Source of the DNA: Alphaproteobacteria bacterium
GTDB lineage: Bacteria > Pseudomonadota > Alphaproteobacteria > DSM-16000 > Inquilinaceae
Direction: 5' to 3'
NCBI GenBank assembly: GCA_028277405.1
Contig: JANQGH010000098.1
Span: forward strand, 1-64,000
DNA: 64,000 nucleotides
In this document: positions 43,666 to 54,473 of the stretch, piece by piece
Numbering within the stretch: the first letter of the stretch is position 1
How the letters are laid out: each line of letters opens with the position of its first letter
Notes under the pieces: generated by a model
Told to the model about the DNA's origin: nothing
Databases searched by the model: none
Seen by the model: the letters and a program-made list of their open reading frames with translations, nothing else
Made by a program: the position numbers and the translations under genes

Positions 43666-44784
43666 ATGCTGGCCTACATCATCAGGCGGCTGTTGCTGAT
43701 CATCCCGACCCTGTTCGGGATCATGGTCATCAACTTCTTCATCATCCAGTTCGCCCCCGGCGGACCGGTCGAGCAACTGATCGCAGAGCTTCAGGGCACC
43801 GCGACGGAGGCCACCGCCCGCATCGCCGGCGGCGGGGGCGGCGACTTCCAGCAGGCCGCCGAAGCCCAGACCGACCGCGGCAGCAGCCCCGCGACCACGT
43901 CCAACTATCGCGGCGCCCAGGGCCTGCCGCCGCAACTGATCGCCGAGATCGAGCGGCAGTTCGGTTTCGACCGGCCGATCCATGAGCGCTTTTTCCTCAT
44001 GATGGGCAACTTCCTGGTCTTCGATTTCGGCGACAGCTATTTCCGGGGCCAAAGCGTCGTCGATCTGGTGATCGACAAGATGCCGGTGTCGATCTCGCTG
44101 GGCGTCTGGACCACCCTGCTGGTCTATCTGATCTCTATTCCGCTGGGCGTGCGCAAGGCGGTGCGGGACGGCTCCCGCTTCGATATCTGGACCTCGGGAC
44201 TGGTCATCATCGGCTTTGCCATCCCGTCCTTCCTGTTCGCCGTGATGCTGATCGTCCTGTTCGCCGGCGGGCGCTATTTCGACTGGTTTCCGTTGCGTGG
44301 CCTGGTTTCGGACAATTGGGCCGACCTGTCCCTGCCGGCGCAGATCATCGACTATTTCTGGCACATGGCCTTGCCGGTCCTGGCCATGGTCATCGGCGGC
44401 TTTGCAACCCTGACCATGCTGACCAAGAACTCGTTTCTGGACGAAATCAACAAGATGTACGTGCTGACCGCCAAGGCTAAGGGCCTGACCCAGCGCCGCG
44501 TGCTGTATGGTCACGTCTTCCGCAACGCCATGTTGATCGTGGTCGCCGGCTTTCCGTCGGCATTCATTGGCGTGCTGTTCACCGGCGCCCTGTTCATCGA
44601 GGTCATCTTCTCGCTCGATGGTCTGGGCCTGCTGGGCTTCGAGGCTGTGGTCAACCGAGACTATCCGGTGGTGTTCGGTACGCTCTATTTCTTCACGCTC
44701 CTGGGTCTGATCATGAAGCTGGTCGAGGATATCGTTTACACGGTCATCGACCCGCGCATCGATTTCGAGGCGCGCCGTGTCTGA
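43666..44784 (+). CDS. yejB: Peptide ABC transporter permease (YejB-like)
   Basis: 372 residues. MLAYIIRRLLLIIPTLFGIMVINF start, the extended YejB-specific loop with Gly-rich GGGGGDFQQ at ~60, six membrane helices, and the EAA loop AKAKGLTQRRVLYGHVFRNAM that contacts the ATPase. 17 nt after the second binding-protein gene and overlapping yejE by 8 bp. Confidence 0.94.
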   Translation: MLAYIIRRLLLIIPTLFGIMVINFFIIQFAPGGPVEQLIAELQGTATEATARIAGGGGGDFQQAAEAQTDRGSSPATTSNYRGAQGLPPQLIAEIERQFGFDRPIHERFFLMMGNFLVFDFGDSYFRGQSVVDLVIDKMPVSISLGVWTTLLVYLISIPLGVRKAVRDGSRFDIWTSGLVIIGFAIPSFLFAVMLIVLFAGGRYFDWFPLRGLVSDNWADLSLPAQIIDYFWHMALPVLAMVIGGFATLTMLTKNSFLDEINKMYVLTAKAKGLTQRRVLYGHVFRNAMLIVVAGFPSAFIGVLFTGALFIEVIFSLDGLGLLGFEAVVNRDYPVVFGTLYFFTLLGLIMKLVEDIVYTVIDPRIDFEARRV

Positions 44785-45942
44785 CCGGGTCATAGAGCGC
44801 TCCGCTGAGGCGAATGCGCCGGCTCAGGTGAAGCGGCGCCGCGATCGGGTGCTGGGCGTGCCGGTCTCGCCGATGACCAAGCGGCGTTTCCACAACTTCC
44901 GGGCCAACCGGCGCGGTTTCTGGTCGCTGTGGCTATTCTTGGCGCTGTTCGGCATTTCCCTGTTCGCCGAGTTCATCGCCAACGACAAGCCCTTGCTGGT
45001 GTCGTACGAGGGCGAGCTGTACTTCCCGATATTCGTTGCGTATCCCGAGACCGACTTTGGCGGTGAGTTCGCGACGGAGGCCGAGTATCGCGACCCGTTC
45101 GTGCAGGAGTTGATCGAGGAAAAGGGCTGGATCGTCTGGCCGCTGATCCCGTTTTCGTACCGCACCATCAATTACGATCTCGATCAGCCGGCACCGTCGC
45201 CGCCCTCGTCGGTGAACTGGCTTGGTACCGATGATCAGGCCCGCGACGTGATGGCCCGTTTGATCTACGGCTTCCGATTATCCGTGCTGTTTGGCCTTGT
45301 CCTGACCGCCTTTTCCATGATCGTCGGGGTCTGTGCCGGGGCCGTCCAAGGCTATTTCGGCGGCTGGACCGATCTGCTGTTCCAGCGTTTCATGGAAATC
45401 TGGGGCGGCATGCCGGTCTTCTTCCTGCTGATCATCATGGCAAGCTTCATTACCCCGTCCTTTTGGACGCTATTGATTCTGCTGCTGATCTTCAACTGGA
45501 TGGCCCCTGTCGCCGTCGTAAGGGCCGAGTTCTTGCGCGCGCGCAACTTCGACTATGTGCGGGCCGCGCGCGCCCTGGGCCAACCCGACCGGGTGATCAT
45601 GTTCAAACATGTCTTGCCCAACGCCATGGTGGCGACGATTACGTTTCTGCCGTTTATCCTGACCGGTGGCATCACGAGTCTCACGGGGCTCGACTTCCTG
45701 GGTTATGGCTTGCCGCCGGGGTCACCGTCGTTGGGTGAGATGATCCAGCAAGGCAAGTCGAACCTGCAAGCGCCGTGGCTGGGCTTCACCGCTTTCTTCT
45801 CGCTGGCGATCATGCTGAGCCTGCTGGTGTTTGTCGGCGAAGCGCTGCGAGATGCCTTCGACGCGCGTAAAGCGGTGGGGGCGGCGGCCGTGACGGCGGG
45901 CGGCACCACCGTTCAGCCGCAGACGCAAGCGGCGACCACGCC

Positions 45943-45946
<4 letters not shown>
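44777..45946 (+). CDS. yejE: Peptide ABC transporter permease (YejE-like)
   Basis: 389 residues with a long N-terminal region between helices 1 and 2 (SYEGELYFPIFVAYPETDFGG in sections) that is diagnostic of YejE. The second half has five helices and the EAA loop ARALGQPDRVIMFKHVLPNAM. Overlaps yejF (GTG start) by 4 bp. Confidence 0.94.
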
Positions 45947-47631
<1,685 letters not shown>

Positions 47632-47837
47632 CACGCACGGCCTATCGTTTGACGCTGGCCGACCGGCGTCATTTGGAAAACGCTTAGCTTCCCCGTTTTC
47701 GTAGAGCCGACCGCCTGATGCCGGCGCCCCTTGCCGCTTCGGTGCTGCAACTTCATTCGCGCTCGGACCCGCAGACGGATGGGACCGTCCATCAATGTCC
47801 AGCACAGTGGCGGCTTCCGAAGGGCGCGATAGGAACG

Positions 47838-47883
47838 ACCCATCCAGGATAGCCGATATCGGTTTGGGCAATCCTGGATGGGT
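47838..47883. repeat. 13-bp inverted repeat between convergent genes
   Basis: ACCCATCCAGGAT (47838-47850) and ATCCTGGATGGGT (47871-47883), 20-nt loop containing the palindrome CCGATATCGG. It lies in the 302-nt gap between yejF and the FecR gene, which converge, so it may act as a bidirectional terminator although no T-run is present. I see no gene in the rest of the gap. Confidence 0.45.
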
Positions 47884-47933
47884 TCTGCGCGTATGGTCGA
47901 TTCCGCTTGCGATGCCTGCGCATCGCCCCGGCG

Positions 47934-49175
47934 TTAGTTCCTCATACCGTCCCTGATATCCCCAAGCCGGTCTTGCACATCAATCAGCCGATCGGATCGG
48001 GGGCCGTCATTGTCCGGCGGGTCATCGTCTGGCGGATCGTCATCCGGCGGGTCGTCGTCGGGCGGATCATCGTCGGGCGGGTCGTCATCCGGCGGGGTGT
48101 CGTCGGGTACTTCCTCGTCCACCTCTTCGTCGTCCAGCGGGTTGTCGCGGCGGTCGTCGTCGCCGAACGGGCCGCCGCCTCCACCACTCGGGATGATGCC
48201 GCCGTTCGACGCCTGGATATTGGCCAGTGCCCCAACGACACGTCGGGTCGACTGGGGAACGTTGGTCATCAAGGCGGATGCCACCGCACCCAACGCGTCG
48301 TCCCTGTCCAGCCCGACGGCCTCGACAATCAGGTCACCGAGACGCGGATTGTCCGTCGCGAGTTGCACTGCGGCCGCGGCAAGCTGGGCAGGTGTCGCCG
48401 TGCCAAAGGTCACGCCAGGCGGCAGGGCGCCGTCCATGAGCTCGACCGTGCTTTCATTGATGCTCGCACCCATCGATTCGACACCGGGCAGCGACTCGGC
48501 ACCCGGCGGCAGTGCTGCGACTTCGACGACCGGTGAGTTGGCGGGCCGGAACTCCAACCGGCTACCCCTTGGCGTGATCGTCTCCTCGCCGTCGCGGTCG
48601 AACGTGGTCCATCCGCTGACGACGTCCATCATGATGTCGCAGTCGCTGGCGTTGTTCTGGGCGCACTCGAGCGCGACCTCGATGACCGTTCCGCGAACGC
48701 CGATCGTGCCGACGGGTGTGTCGATCGAGTAGTTCTCGCTGTCGAGCGTTCCAGAGGCAAAGCGGAAGACACCGGCCGTCAGGCTTAGCGCAAGCTCGCC
48801 CGTGCCTTGGTTCGGATCGTAGACGAACCGGTCGATGATGACTTCGCTCGACGGGCCGAGCGACAGGCTCGAATCGTCGAGAAAGCTGACGCGAGTTGAG
48901 CTGTCCGCTCCGGTCGCAATCCGCTCATTGAAGAAGATAGTGTCGGTAATCCTAAGGTTGCGGGTCGTTTGCTCCAGCGTGCCAAGTGCGGTGCGTTCGA
49001 CGACGTCGGTGATGCCCACCTCAACCACGTCCGCCGCGGCAAACTGCGCCGAAGCAGTACCAAATGTGCGCACCGGGGTTGTATCGGTGCTTTGCGCAAC
49101 CGACGGCACGGTTACCAGCGCCAATGGCAGCAGGCTGACGGTCGCGAGTATGCGCGCCATATGCGATTTAATCAT
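47934..49175 (-). CDS. Secreted FecR-domain protein
   Basis: 413 residues from ATG 49175, with GGAGGAAG upstream. Signal peptide to ~27 (VPSVAQ), then a FecR domain (about 60-190): RNLRITDTIFFNERIATGADSSTRVSFLDDSSLSLGP in sections and TPVGTIGVRGTVIEV. The mature C-terminus is Gly-rich, then six PPDDD repeats of acidic character. FecR-domain proteins of this kind are extracytoplasmic, and some are next to CHASE2-cyclases, as here. Role unknown; possibly a surface or periplasmic sensor. Confidence 0.88.
   Translation of the reverse strand: MIKSHMARILATVSLLPLALVTVPSVAQSTDTTPVRTFGTASAQFAAADVVEVGITDVVERTALGTLEQTTRNLRITDTIFFNERIATGADSSTRVSFLDDSSLSLGPSSEVIIDRFVYDPNQGTGELALSLTAGVFRFASGTLDSENYSIDTPVGTIGVRGTVIEVALECAQNNASDCDIMMDVVSGWTTFDRDGEETITPRGSRLEFRPANSPVVEVAALPPGAESLPGVESMGASINESTVELMDGALPPGVTFGTATPAQLAAAAVQLATDNPRLGDLIVEAVGLDRDDALGAVASALMTNVPQSTRRVVGALANIQASNGGIIPSGGGGGPFGDDDRRDNPLDDEEVDEEVPDDTPPDDDPPDDDPPDDDPPDDDPPDDDPPDNDGPRSDRLIDVQDRLGDIRDGMRN
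48006..48095 (-). repeat. Six tandem 15-bp coding repeats (PPDDD)
   Basis: Six in-frame copies of a 15-bp unit encoding Pro-Pro-Asp-Asp-Asp (one unit has Asn) near the C-terminus of the FecR-domain protein. Third-base variation between units shows the array is not brand new. Slippage could change repeat number without a frameshift. Confidence 0.85.
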
Positions 49176-49258
49176 TACAATCTTCCTCCGTTGAGTAGTC
49201 CCAATGATCAAGATTTTTGGTCTTTTCACAAAGGCTTACGAACTACATCAGCATACGA

Positions 49259-49287
49259 AGTATACCTTTATCCTGCCGGAAGTTAAA
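49259..49287 (-). promoter_or_regulatory. Putative promoter of the FecR-domain gene
   Basis: Minus strand: TTTAAC (49282-49287), 17-nt spacer, TATACT (49259-49264), about 77 nt upstream of the start codon. The whole 49176-49646 gap is AT-richer than its surroundings, serves two divergent genes and contains no credible gene. I could not pick a promoter for the cyclase. Confidence 0.5.
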
Positions 49288-49646
49288 GTTCCGTGAAGGC
49301 AGCGCAAAATTTTGTGAATGGAGTGCTGCCGGACGACTGTTCTGAAACCGCAAAGGTCTCGGGGCTGGAAATGTGGAGATTAGGCCCTCCGTTTTGTCTG
49401 TTCAATCGGTCGTGTGGCCGCGATTCTGGCAGTGGCGACGGTGAGTCCACGGATTGGCTGGCGCGAGCGGCAACCAGCACATGAACCGGCGGCGGTCGGA
49501 CACGGCGAACTTGTACCTGTTCGGCTGGATCGTCGTTTGGCGACTATTGCCGCGTGGCACGTGACAAAGCCGTCATCATCGGATAGCTGAGGTGATCTGA
49601 CAGGGTTGCCACGCAAGAACCGGCCGATGAAGCGTCTCCGACGATC

Positions 49647-51872
49647 ATGAAACGACATCTGCTGCCCATCTCGATTGGCTTGCTCGCCCTGGCACTCGCC
49701 GTTCTGTTGCGCATTGCCGATCCTTGGCCGATCGAAGCGGCGCGGCTGACGGTATTCGATTCCTATCAGCGATTGAAGCCGCGTGACGATCCGCCGCTGC
49801 CGGTCAGAATCGTCGATATCGGAGATGCCTCCCTGGAACGCTACGGACAATGGCCCTGGCCACGCACGCTGTTGTCCGAACTGGTCGAAAAGCTGCTCGA
49901 CAACGGCGCGGCCGCGATCGCCTTCTCCATGATCTTTCCGGAGCCGGATCGCACCTCGCCGGCGCGTGCCATCGCGAACTGGCCAAACACACCGGAGGTC
50001 TCGTCCCTCGCCGAGGCCATTGCGCAACTGCCGGACCACGACGAGGTCTTTGCCGACACTTTGGCGGCCGCGACCGTGGTGCTGGGTTTCTCGGCAACGA
50101 CGTCGGAGGGCCGATCGGCGCCGACCTATTCCGGCGGCATGGCGTTTGCGGGCTCTGACCCGACACCGTATCTGCCGCGTCTGGCCGGTGGATTGACGAG
50201 CGTACCGGTCATCGACGAAGCGGCATGGGGCAGGGGCAGCCTGCTTCTGCCAGCGGACATCGACGGCACGGTGCGCCGCGCACCGCTGTTGCTGAACCTT
50301 GACGGTGACATTCTTCCCAGCCTGTCGGTCGAGGCGTTGCGCGCGGCCCAGATGGCGTCGACGCTGGTGACGCGAACGGCGGATGCCTCTGGCAGCCAGG
50401 CTTTTGGCGAAACCGGTGGCCTGACCTCGGTTCGGGTCGGCGAGTTTGCCGTTCCGACCACGGCGAATGGCGAGATGTGGCTTTACTTTGCGTCGGCTGA
50501 AGACGGTCAGTCGATCCCGGCCTGGCGGGTGCTGGATGCAGCGGCGCCGGATCCTGAACTTTCGCCATTGGTCGCCGGTCACATCGTCTTGATCGGAACC
50601 TCGGCCGCCGGCCTGCTGGACCTCCACGCCACCCCGCTTGATCCTGCGATGCCGGGCGTCGCCATTCACGCCCAGGCGATCGAACAGATGATCTCCGGCA
50701 CCTTTCTGGAACGGCCGGACTGGGCGGGCGGCGCCGAAATCCTGCTGCTGGTGGTGATCGGCCTGCTGCTCATCCTCATCATTCCGCTCTTCGGCGTGGT
50801 CGCCGGGGCCGTGGTGGGCGCGATTCTCGCGCTCGGCAGCATCTATGGGTCCTGGCTGGTCTTCGACCGGGCGGGCTTCCTGCTGGACCCGGTCTATCCG
50901 TCGATCGCGGTCCTGCTGGTCTACGTGATGGTCTCCTTCCTGTCCTACATGCGCACGGAGCGCGAGCGCGGACGCGTCCGATCGGCCTTCAGCCGTTATC
51001 TGTCGCCGCAACTGGTCGAGCGGGTGGCCGACAATCCCAAGCAGCTGCGTCTTGGCGGAGAGAGCAGGGAACTGACGCTGCTGTTTTCGGACATTCGCGG
51101 CTTCACCTCGATTTCCGAACGCATGACACCGGAGGAGCTGACCGGTTTCATCAACAGTTTCCTGACGCCGATGACGGAAATCATCCTGGAGCGCGCCGGC
51201 ACCATCGACAAGTATATGGGCGACGCGATCATGGCGTTCTGGAACGCGCCGCTGGACGATCCTTCCCATGCCGAGCACGCCTGCCGAGCCGCCTTGGCGA
51301 TGCGCGATCGGCTGGCCGAGTTGAACGCGGAATGGCACCGTTCGGCCGAAGCAGAAGGTAAGGCGCCGACGGAGACCCGGATCGGCATTGGCCTGAACAC
51401 CGGCGATTGCGTGGTCGGCAATCTGGGGTCGGACCAGAGGTTCGACTATTCGGTTCTGGGGGATGCGGTCAACTTGGCCTCCCGCCTTGAAGGCCAGACC
51501 AAGACTTATGGGGTCGACATTGTCGTGGGCGAGTCGACCCGCCAGCAGGTTGCGTCGCTGGCCTTCGTCGAAATCGACCTGATCCGGGTGAAGGGGCGCA
51601 GCGCCCCGGCGCGGGTGTTTGCGTTGATCGGTGACGAAGCGCTGGCCGAATCGGACCGGTTCGGCGAGCTGGAACGGCACAACGGTCTGATGTTGGAGGC
51701 CTATCGCCGTCAGGATTGGGCCGAGGCTTCGGCCTCGTTGGCGCGCTGCCGCGACCTGGACGACGGCTTGGTTCTCGGCGTCTGCCAACTCTATGAGGAG
51801 CGGATTGAGAGCCTTAAGGCAGATCCGCCGGGTGCGGATTGGGACGGGGTCTACACGGCCGTTTCAAAGTGA
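49647..51872 (+). CDS. CHASE2-domain adenylate/guanylate cyclase (class III)
   Basis: 741 residues. N-terminal membrane helix, an extracytoplasmic CHASE2 sensor (~35-345, with RIVDIGDASLERYGQWPWPR), three membrane helices (~360-440), and a class III cyclase domain (~470-650). The latter has LLFSDIRGFTSISERM (metal Asp), DKYMGDAIMAFWNAP (second Asp) and GDCVVGNLGSDQRFDYSVLGDAVNLASRLEG. The Lys in IDKYMGDA and the Asp in QRFDYSVLGD fit ATP rather than GTP specificity. Makes cAMP in response to an outside cue. Divergent from the FecR gene. Confidence 0.94.
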   Translation: MKRHLLPISIGLLALALAVLLRIADPWPIEAARLTVFDSYQRLKPRDDPPLPVRIVDIGDASLERYGQWPWPRTLLSELVEKLLDNGAAAIAFSMIFPEPDRTSPARAIANWPNTPEVSSLAEAIAQLPDHDEVFADTLAAATVVLGFSATTSEGRSAPTYSGGMAFAGSDPTPYLPRLAGGLTSVPVIDEAAWGRGSLLLPADIDGTVRRAPLLLNLDGDILPSLSVEALRAAQMASTLVTRTADASGSQAFGETGGLTSVRVGEFAVPTTANGEMWLYFASAEDGQSIPAWRVLDAAAPDPELSPLVAGHIVLIGTSAAGLLDLHATPLDPAMPGVAIHAQAIEQMISGTFLERPDWAGGAEILLLVVIGLLLILIIPLFGVVAGAVVGAILALGSIYGSWLVFDRAGFLLDPVYPSIAVLLVYVMVSFLSYMRTERERGRVRSAFSRYLSPQLVERVADNPKQLRLGGESRELTLLFSDIRGFTSISERMTPEELTGFINSFLTPMTEIILERAGTIDKYMGDAIMAFWNAPLDDPSHAEHACRAALAMRDRLAELNAEWHRSAEAEGKAPTETRIGIGLNTGDCVVGNLGSDQRFDYSVLGDAVNLASRLEGQTKTYGVDIVVGESTRQQVASLAFVEIDLIRVKGRSAPARVFALIGDEALAESDRFGELERHNGLMLEAYRRQDWAEASASLARCRDLDDGLVLGVCQLYEERIESLKADPPGADWDGVYTAVSK

Positions 51873-51895
51873 CGATCGCTTGGGCGAACCCCTGA

Positions 51896-52738
51896 TCAAG
51901 AGGAGGCGCCGGTGTCGATCAGGCGTCGGATAAAGGGCACGTCGTCTCCCGACAGCGTGTCGACGACGCCTGCCGCCAGCCAGTCGCGGATCCGGGGCAA
52001 GGGGTCCCGCCCATGTCGCCAGAACACGGAAAGGACCTCCGGGCGAGGCATGTGCACGCGGTTGCACAGCCCGGCATCGTGCAAGGCCTTGCCGTCTTCG
52101 GGATCGAACATGCCCAGTTCGATCGAGACGGAGTCGGCATCGGCCGCGCGGAGCACGGACACGAGATCGGCATGGCGCGCATGGGTAATCAACTCGGTTC
52201 TGATCTCCGGGTCGATGGCCTTCAGCCGCTTCATGTCGACATGGTTGAAGGACAAAACCTGCACATGGTGGATTGCGCCGGCCTCGCGAATGAGTTCTGC
52301 GCAGCGTTCCAGGGCAAGTTTCGTGCGTTCCCGCTCCTTGATCTCTACCACCAGGCCCATATTCTCACGCACCGCCCATTTCAGGACGTCGCCTAGGCCT
52401 GGCACCGGTTCGCCCTCGAAACGTGCCTCGAACCAACCGCCGGCATCCAGCATGGCGATCGCCCGCCCGCTATGGTCCGCGGCGAAGCCGTGGCCGTTGG
52501 TCGTGCGGTCCAGGGTCAGATCGTGCAGGACGAACGGCACCCCGTCGCTCGACAGCACGACGTCAATCTCGACCGTCGTGCCGCCATGGGCCTTCGTCGC
52601 GTCGAACGCGGCGATGGTGTTTTCCGGATAGCGCTGGCTGAAACCGCGATGCCCGCAAACATGGGCGCGGCCATTGTCTCGCGCGAAGAAGCTGAAGGGC
52701 ACGGCGTGCGTCTCCTCTGATCGAATTCGGTCGGTCAC
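51896..52738 (-). CDS. Glycerophosphodiester phosphodiesterase
   Basis: 280 residues, GTG start overlapping the previous stop by 4 bp. GDPD TIM barrel: HRGFSQRYPENTIAAF (His, Arg, Glu-Asn), TVEIDVVLSSDGVPFVLHDLTLDRTT (metal Glu-x-Asp and catalytic His), and VVEIKER. No signal peptide, so cytoplasmic. It hydrolyses glycerophosphodiesters to glycerol-3-phosphate, or to glycerol plus a phosphomonoester. Last gene of the ABC/IMPase operon, so it probably acts on the imported compound. Confidence 0.93.
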   Translation of the reverse strand: MTDRIRSEETHAVPFSFFARDNGRAHVCGHRGFSQRYPENTIAAFDATKAHGGTTVEIDVVLSSDGVPFVLHDLTLDRTTNGHGFAADHSGRAIAMLDAGGWFEARFEGEPVPGLGDVLKWAVRENMGLVVEIKERERTKLALERCAELIREAGAIHHVQVLSFNHVDMKRLKAIDPEIRTELITHARHADLVSVLRAADADSVSIELGMFDPEDGKALHDAGLCNRVHMPRPEVLSVFWRHGRDPLPRIRDWLAAGVVDTLSGDDVPFIRRLIDTGASS

Positions 52739-53574
52739 AGCTTGCCCATCCCGGCGGCGAGCACGTTTTCCTTCATCAGCCTCTCGGCGATGAAAAAAAT
52801 GATCAGCGTCGGCGCCAGCAGGATGAACGTGACCACAGCGGCGGTCGGGAAGATCAGGATTTCACCGCCAAGATAGGACCACAGGCGCACCGACAAGGGC
52901 TGAACCCCCGGAGCGCCGACCATGAACGTCTTCTCGAAATCCTCGAACGACGAGATGAAGCTGAGCAGCCCGCCGGCCAGAAAGCCGGGCCAGGCCATGG
53001 GCAACGCAATGCGCATCAAGGCCCGGCGGGGGCTGGCGCCCAGCGTTCGCGCCGCCAGCATCAACTCACCCGGAATGCCCTCAAGGGTCGCGGTCAAGAT
53101 ACGGATCATCAGGGGCAAGGTGCCGACGGTCTGCACCAGGATCACGCCGAGCACGGTTTGCGTGAGGCCCAGCCGGAAGAAGATCTCACCCAGCGAGACC
53201 GCCACGACGATACCGGGAACGATCATCGGCGCCAGCACGAACACCTCCACCGCGCGCTTGATCCGGAACGGGAAGTGGGCAAGTGCCCAGGCGGTCGGAA
53301 AGGCCAGCGCCCCGGTCAAGAACGTGACGGTTGTCGAGATGATGAGGCTGAGGACCAAGGACCCGATGATGCCCCGGTCGGCCAACACCTCGCGCCACGG
53401 TTCGACGGAGTAGGAGGTCGGCACGATGTCCGGCGGATACCAGCCGACGGCGGGGTCGTAAAACGCCCACAGGGCGATCACGACCAACGGTACGAACATG
53501 ACGAGCGCCAGATAGCCATAGAGGCCGACGGCCAGCCATCTCCCCTCGCGCTTCTGCCGTCGCGTGTCGCTCAT
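52735..53574 (-). CDS. ABC transporter permease (PotC-like)
   Basis: 279 residues with six membrane helices; EAA loop AARTLGASPRRALMRIALPMAWPG at about 175-198. ATG at 53574 overlaps the first permease by 4 bp. Belongs to the polyamine/iron/aminoethylphosphonate importer class. Confidence 0.93.
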   Translation of the reverse strand: MSDTRRQKREGRWLAVGLYGYLALVMFVPLVVIALWAFYDPAVGWYPPDIVPTSYSVEPWREVLADRGIIGSLVLSLIISTTVTFLTGALAFPTAWALAHFPFRIKRAVEVFVLAPMIVPGIVVAVSLGEIFFRLGLTQTVLGVILVQTVGTLPLMIRILTATLEGIPGELMLAARTLGASPRRALMRIALPMAWPGFLAGGLLSFISSFEDFEKTFMVGAPGVQPLSVRLWSYLGGEILIFPTAAVVTFILLAPTLIIFFIAERLMKENVLAAGMGKL

Positions 53575-54473
53575 GATCGTGCCTCGCGGCGTGCGTGGCT
53601 GCCGGTCAGGCGGCCAATCAGGCTGTAATAGGCCAGCAAGACGAAGATCGCGGCGACCGATAGCAGCGTGCCCATGGCGTAGACGATCGGCCAGTTGCCG
53701 CGCCGAAAGCCCTGCTCGTACATGTGGACCGACAGAGGCAACGGATAGGCCGGTCCCAGCAAGTTGGGGATGGCGTAAGAGCCGAGGCTGGAGATGAAGG
53801 TCAGCAGCACGGCGGCGGATATGCCCGGCAGGGCCAACGGCAACTGAATGCGCAACAGCACGGTCAAGCGTCCGGCGCCGAGCGTGCGTGCGGCGTGCAG
53901 AACGTCTCGATTGATCGCCGACATCGCGCCGCCGATGATCAGGGTCATGAAGGGAATGTTCTTCCACGTGGAGGCCAGGATGGCCCCGATGCCCCACTCG
54001 TCGCGCACCATGCGCGGCAGGTCGATGCCCAGCGGCTCCGCGATACGGCTGAGCATGCCGCCACGGTCGAGCATGACCATGACCAGGAAGGCGGCAACGA
54101 TACCGGGAACGACCAGGGGAATGCGATAGAGCGCACCAAAGATGCGCCGGCCCGGAAAGGTCGCCTGCAAGAGCGCGGCCAGCAGCACGCTGATGACCAG
54201 CGCCACGACCGTCGGTGCGATGGCGAGCCAGAGCGAAAAGAACAGGCCATCGATGTAGACCGGTTCGCTGAACAGCTCGACCCAGAGATCGAACGTGAAC
54301 GCGCCGTCCAGGCTCGTGAAACTGCCGACAACCGTCCGCAGCAATGGCAGGCCGAAGAAGAACAGAAGATACCCAGCACCGGGCAGCAAGAGCAGCAGGA
54401 TCGTCCTGTTGCGCGCCCATTGATCGCGCTTAGCCATGGCGCGACGCGTGTGGTCTTCGGTGATCGCCGTCAT
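53571..54473 (-). CDS. ABC transporter permease (PotB-like)
   Basis: 300 residues with six membrane helices; the coupling segment HAARTLGAGRLTVLLRIQLPLALPG (in pieces) lies near 190-215. Overlaps the ATPase gene by 4 bp and the second permease by 4 bp. Forms the channel with it. Confidence 0.93.
   Translation of the reverse strand: MTAITEDHTRRAMAKRDQWARNRTILLLLLPGAGYLLFFFGLPLLRTVVGSFTSLDGAFTFDLWVELFSEPVYIDGLFFSLWLAIAPTVVALVISVLLAALLQATFPGRRIFGALYRIPLVVPGIVAAFLVMVMLDRGGMLSRIAEPLGIDLPRMVRDEWGIGAILASTWKNIPFMTLIIGGAMSAINRDVLHAARTLGAGRLTVLLRIQLPLALPGISAAVLLTFISSLGSYAIPNLLGPAYPLPLSVHMYEQGFRRGNWPIVYAMGTLLSVAAIFVLLAYYSLIGRLTGSHARREARS

Noticed and set aside
48006..48095. Short tandem repeats that could suggest a CRISPR array
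   Set aside because: The units are directly adjacent 15-bp in-frame codon repeats (PPDDD) inside the FecR gene, with no spacers and no cas genes.
50297..50318. LDGDI in the cyclase CHASE2 region, as in the cassette proteins
   Set aside because: It is a five-residue match without the following AHxExV helix and lies in a known sensor domain; chance similarity.
49380..51788. Very long open frame (about 800 codons) antisense to the CHASE2-cyclase gene
   Set aside because: Translation is low-complexity, rich in Arg/Gln/His/Gly, with no domain. The sense strand encodes a clear cyclase; long antisense frames are a by-product of high GC3.
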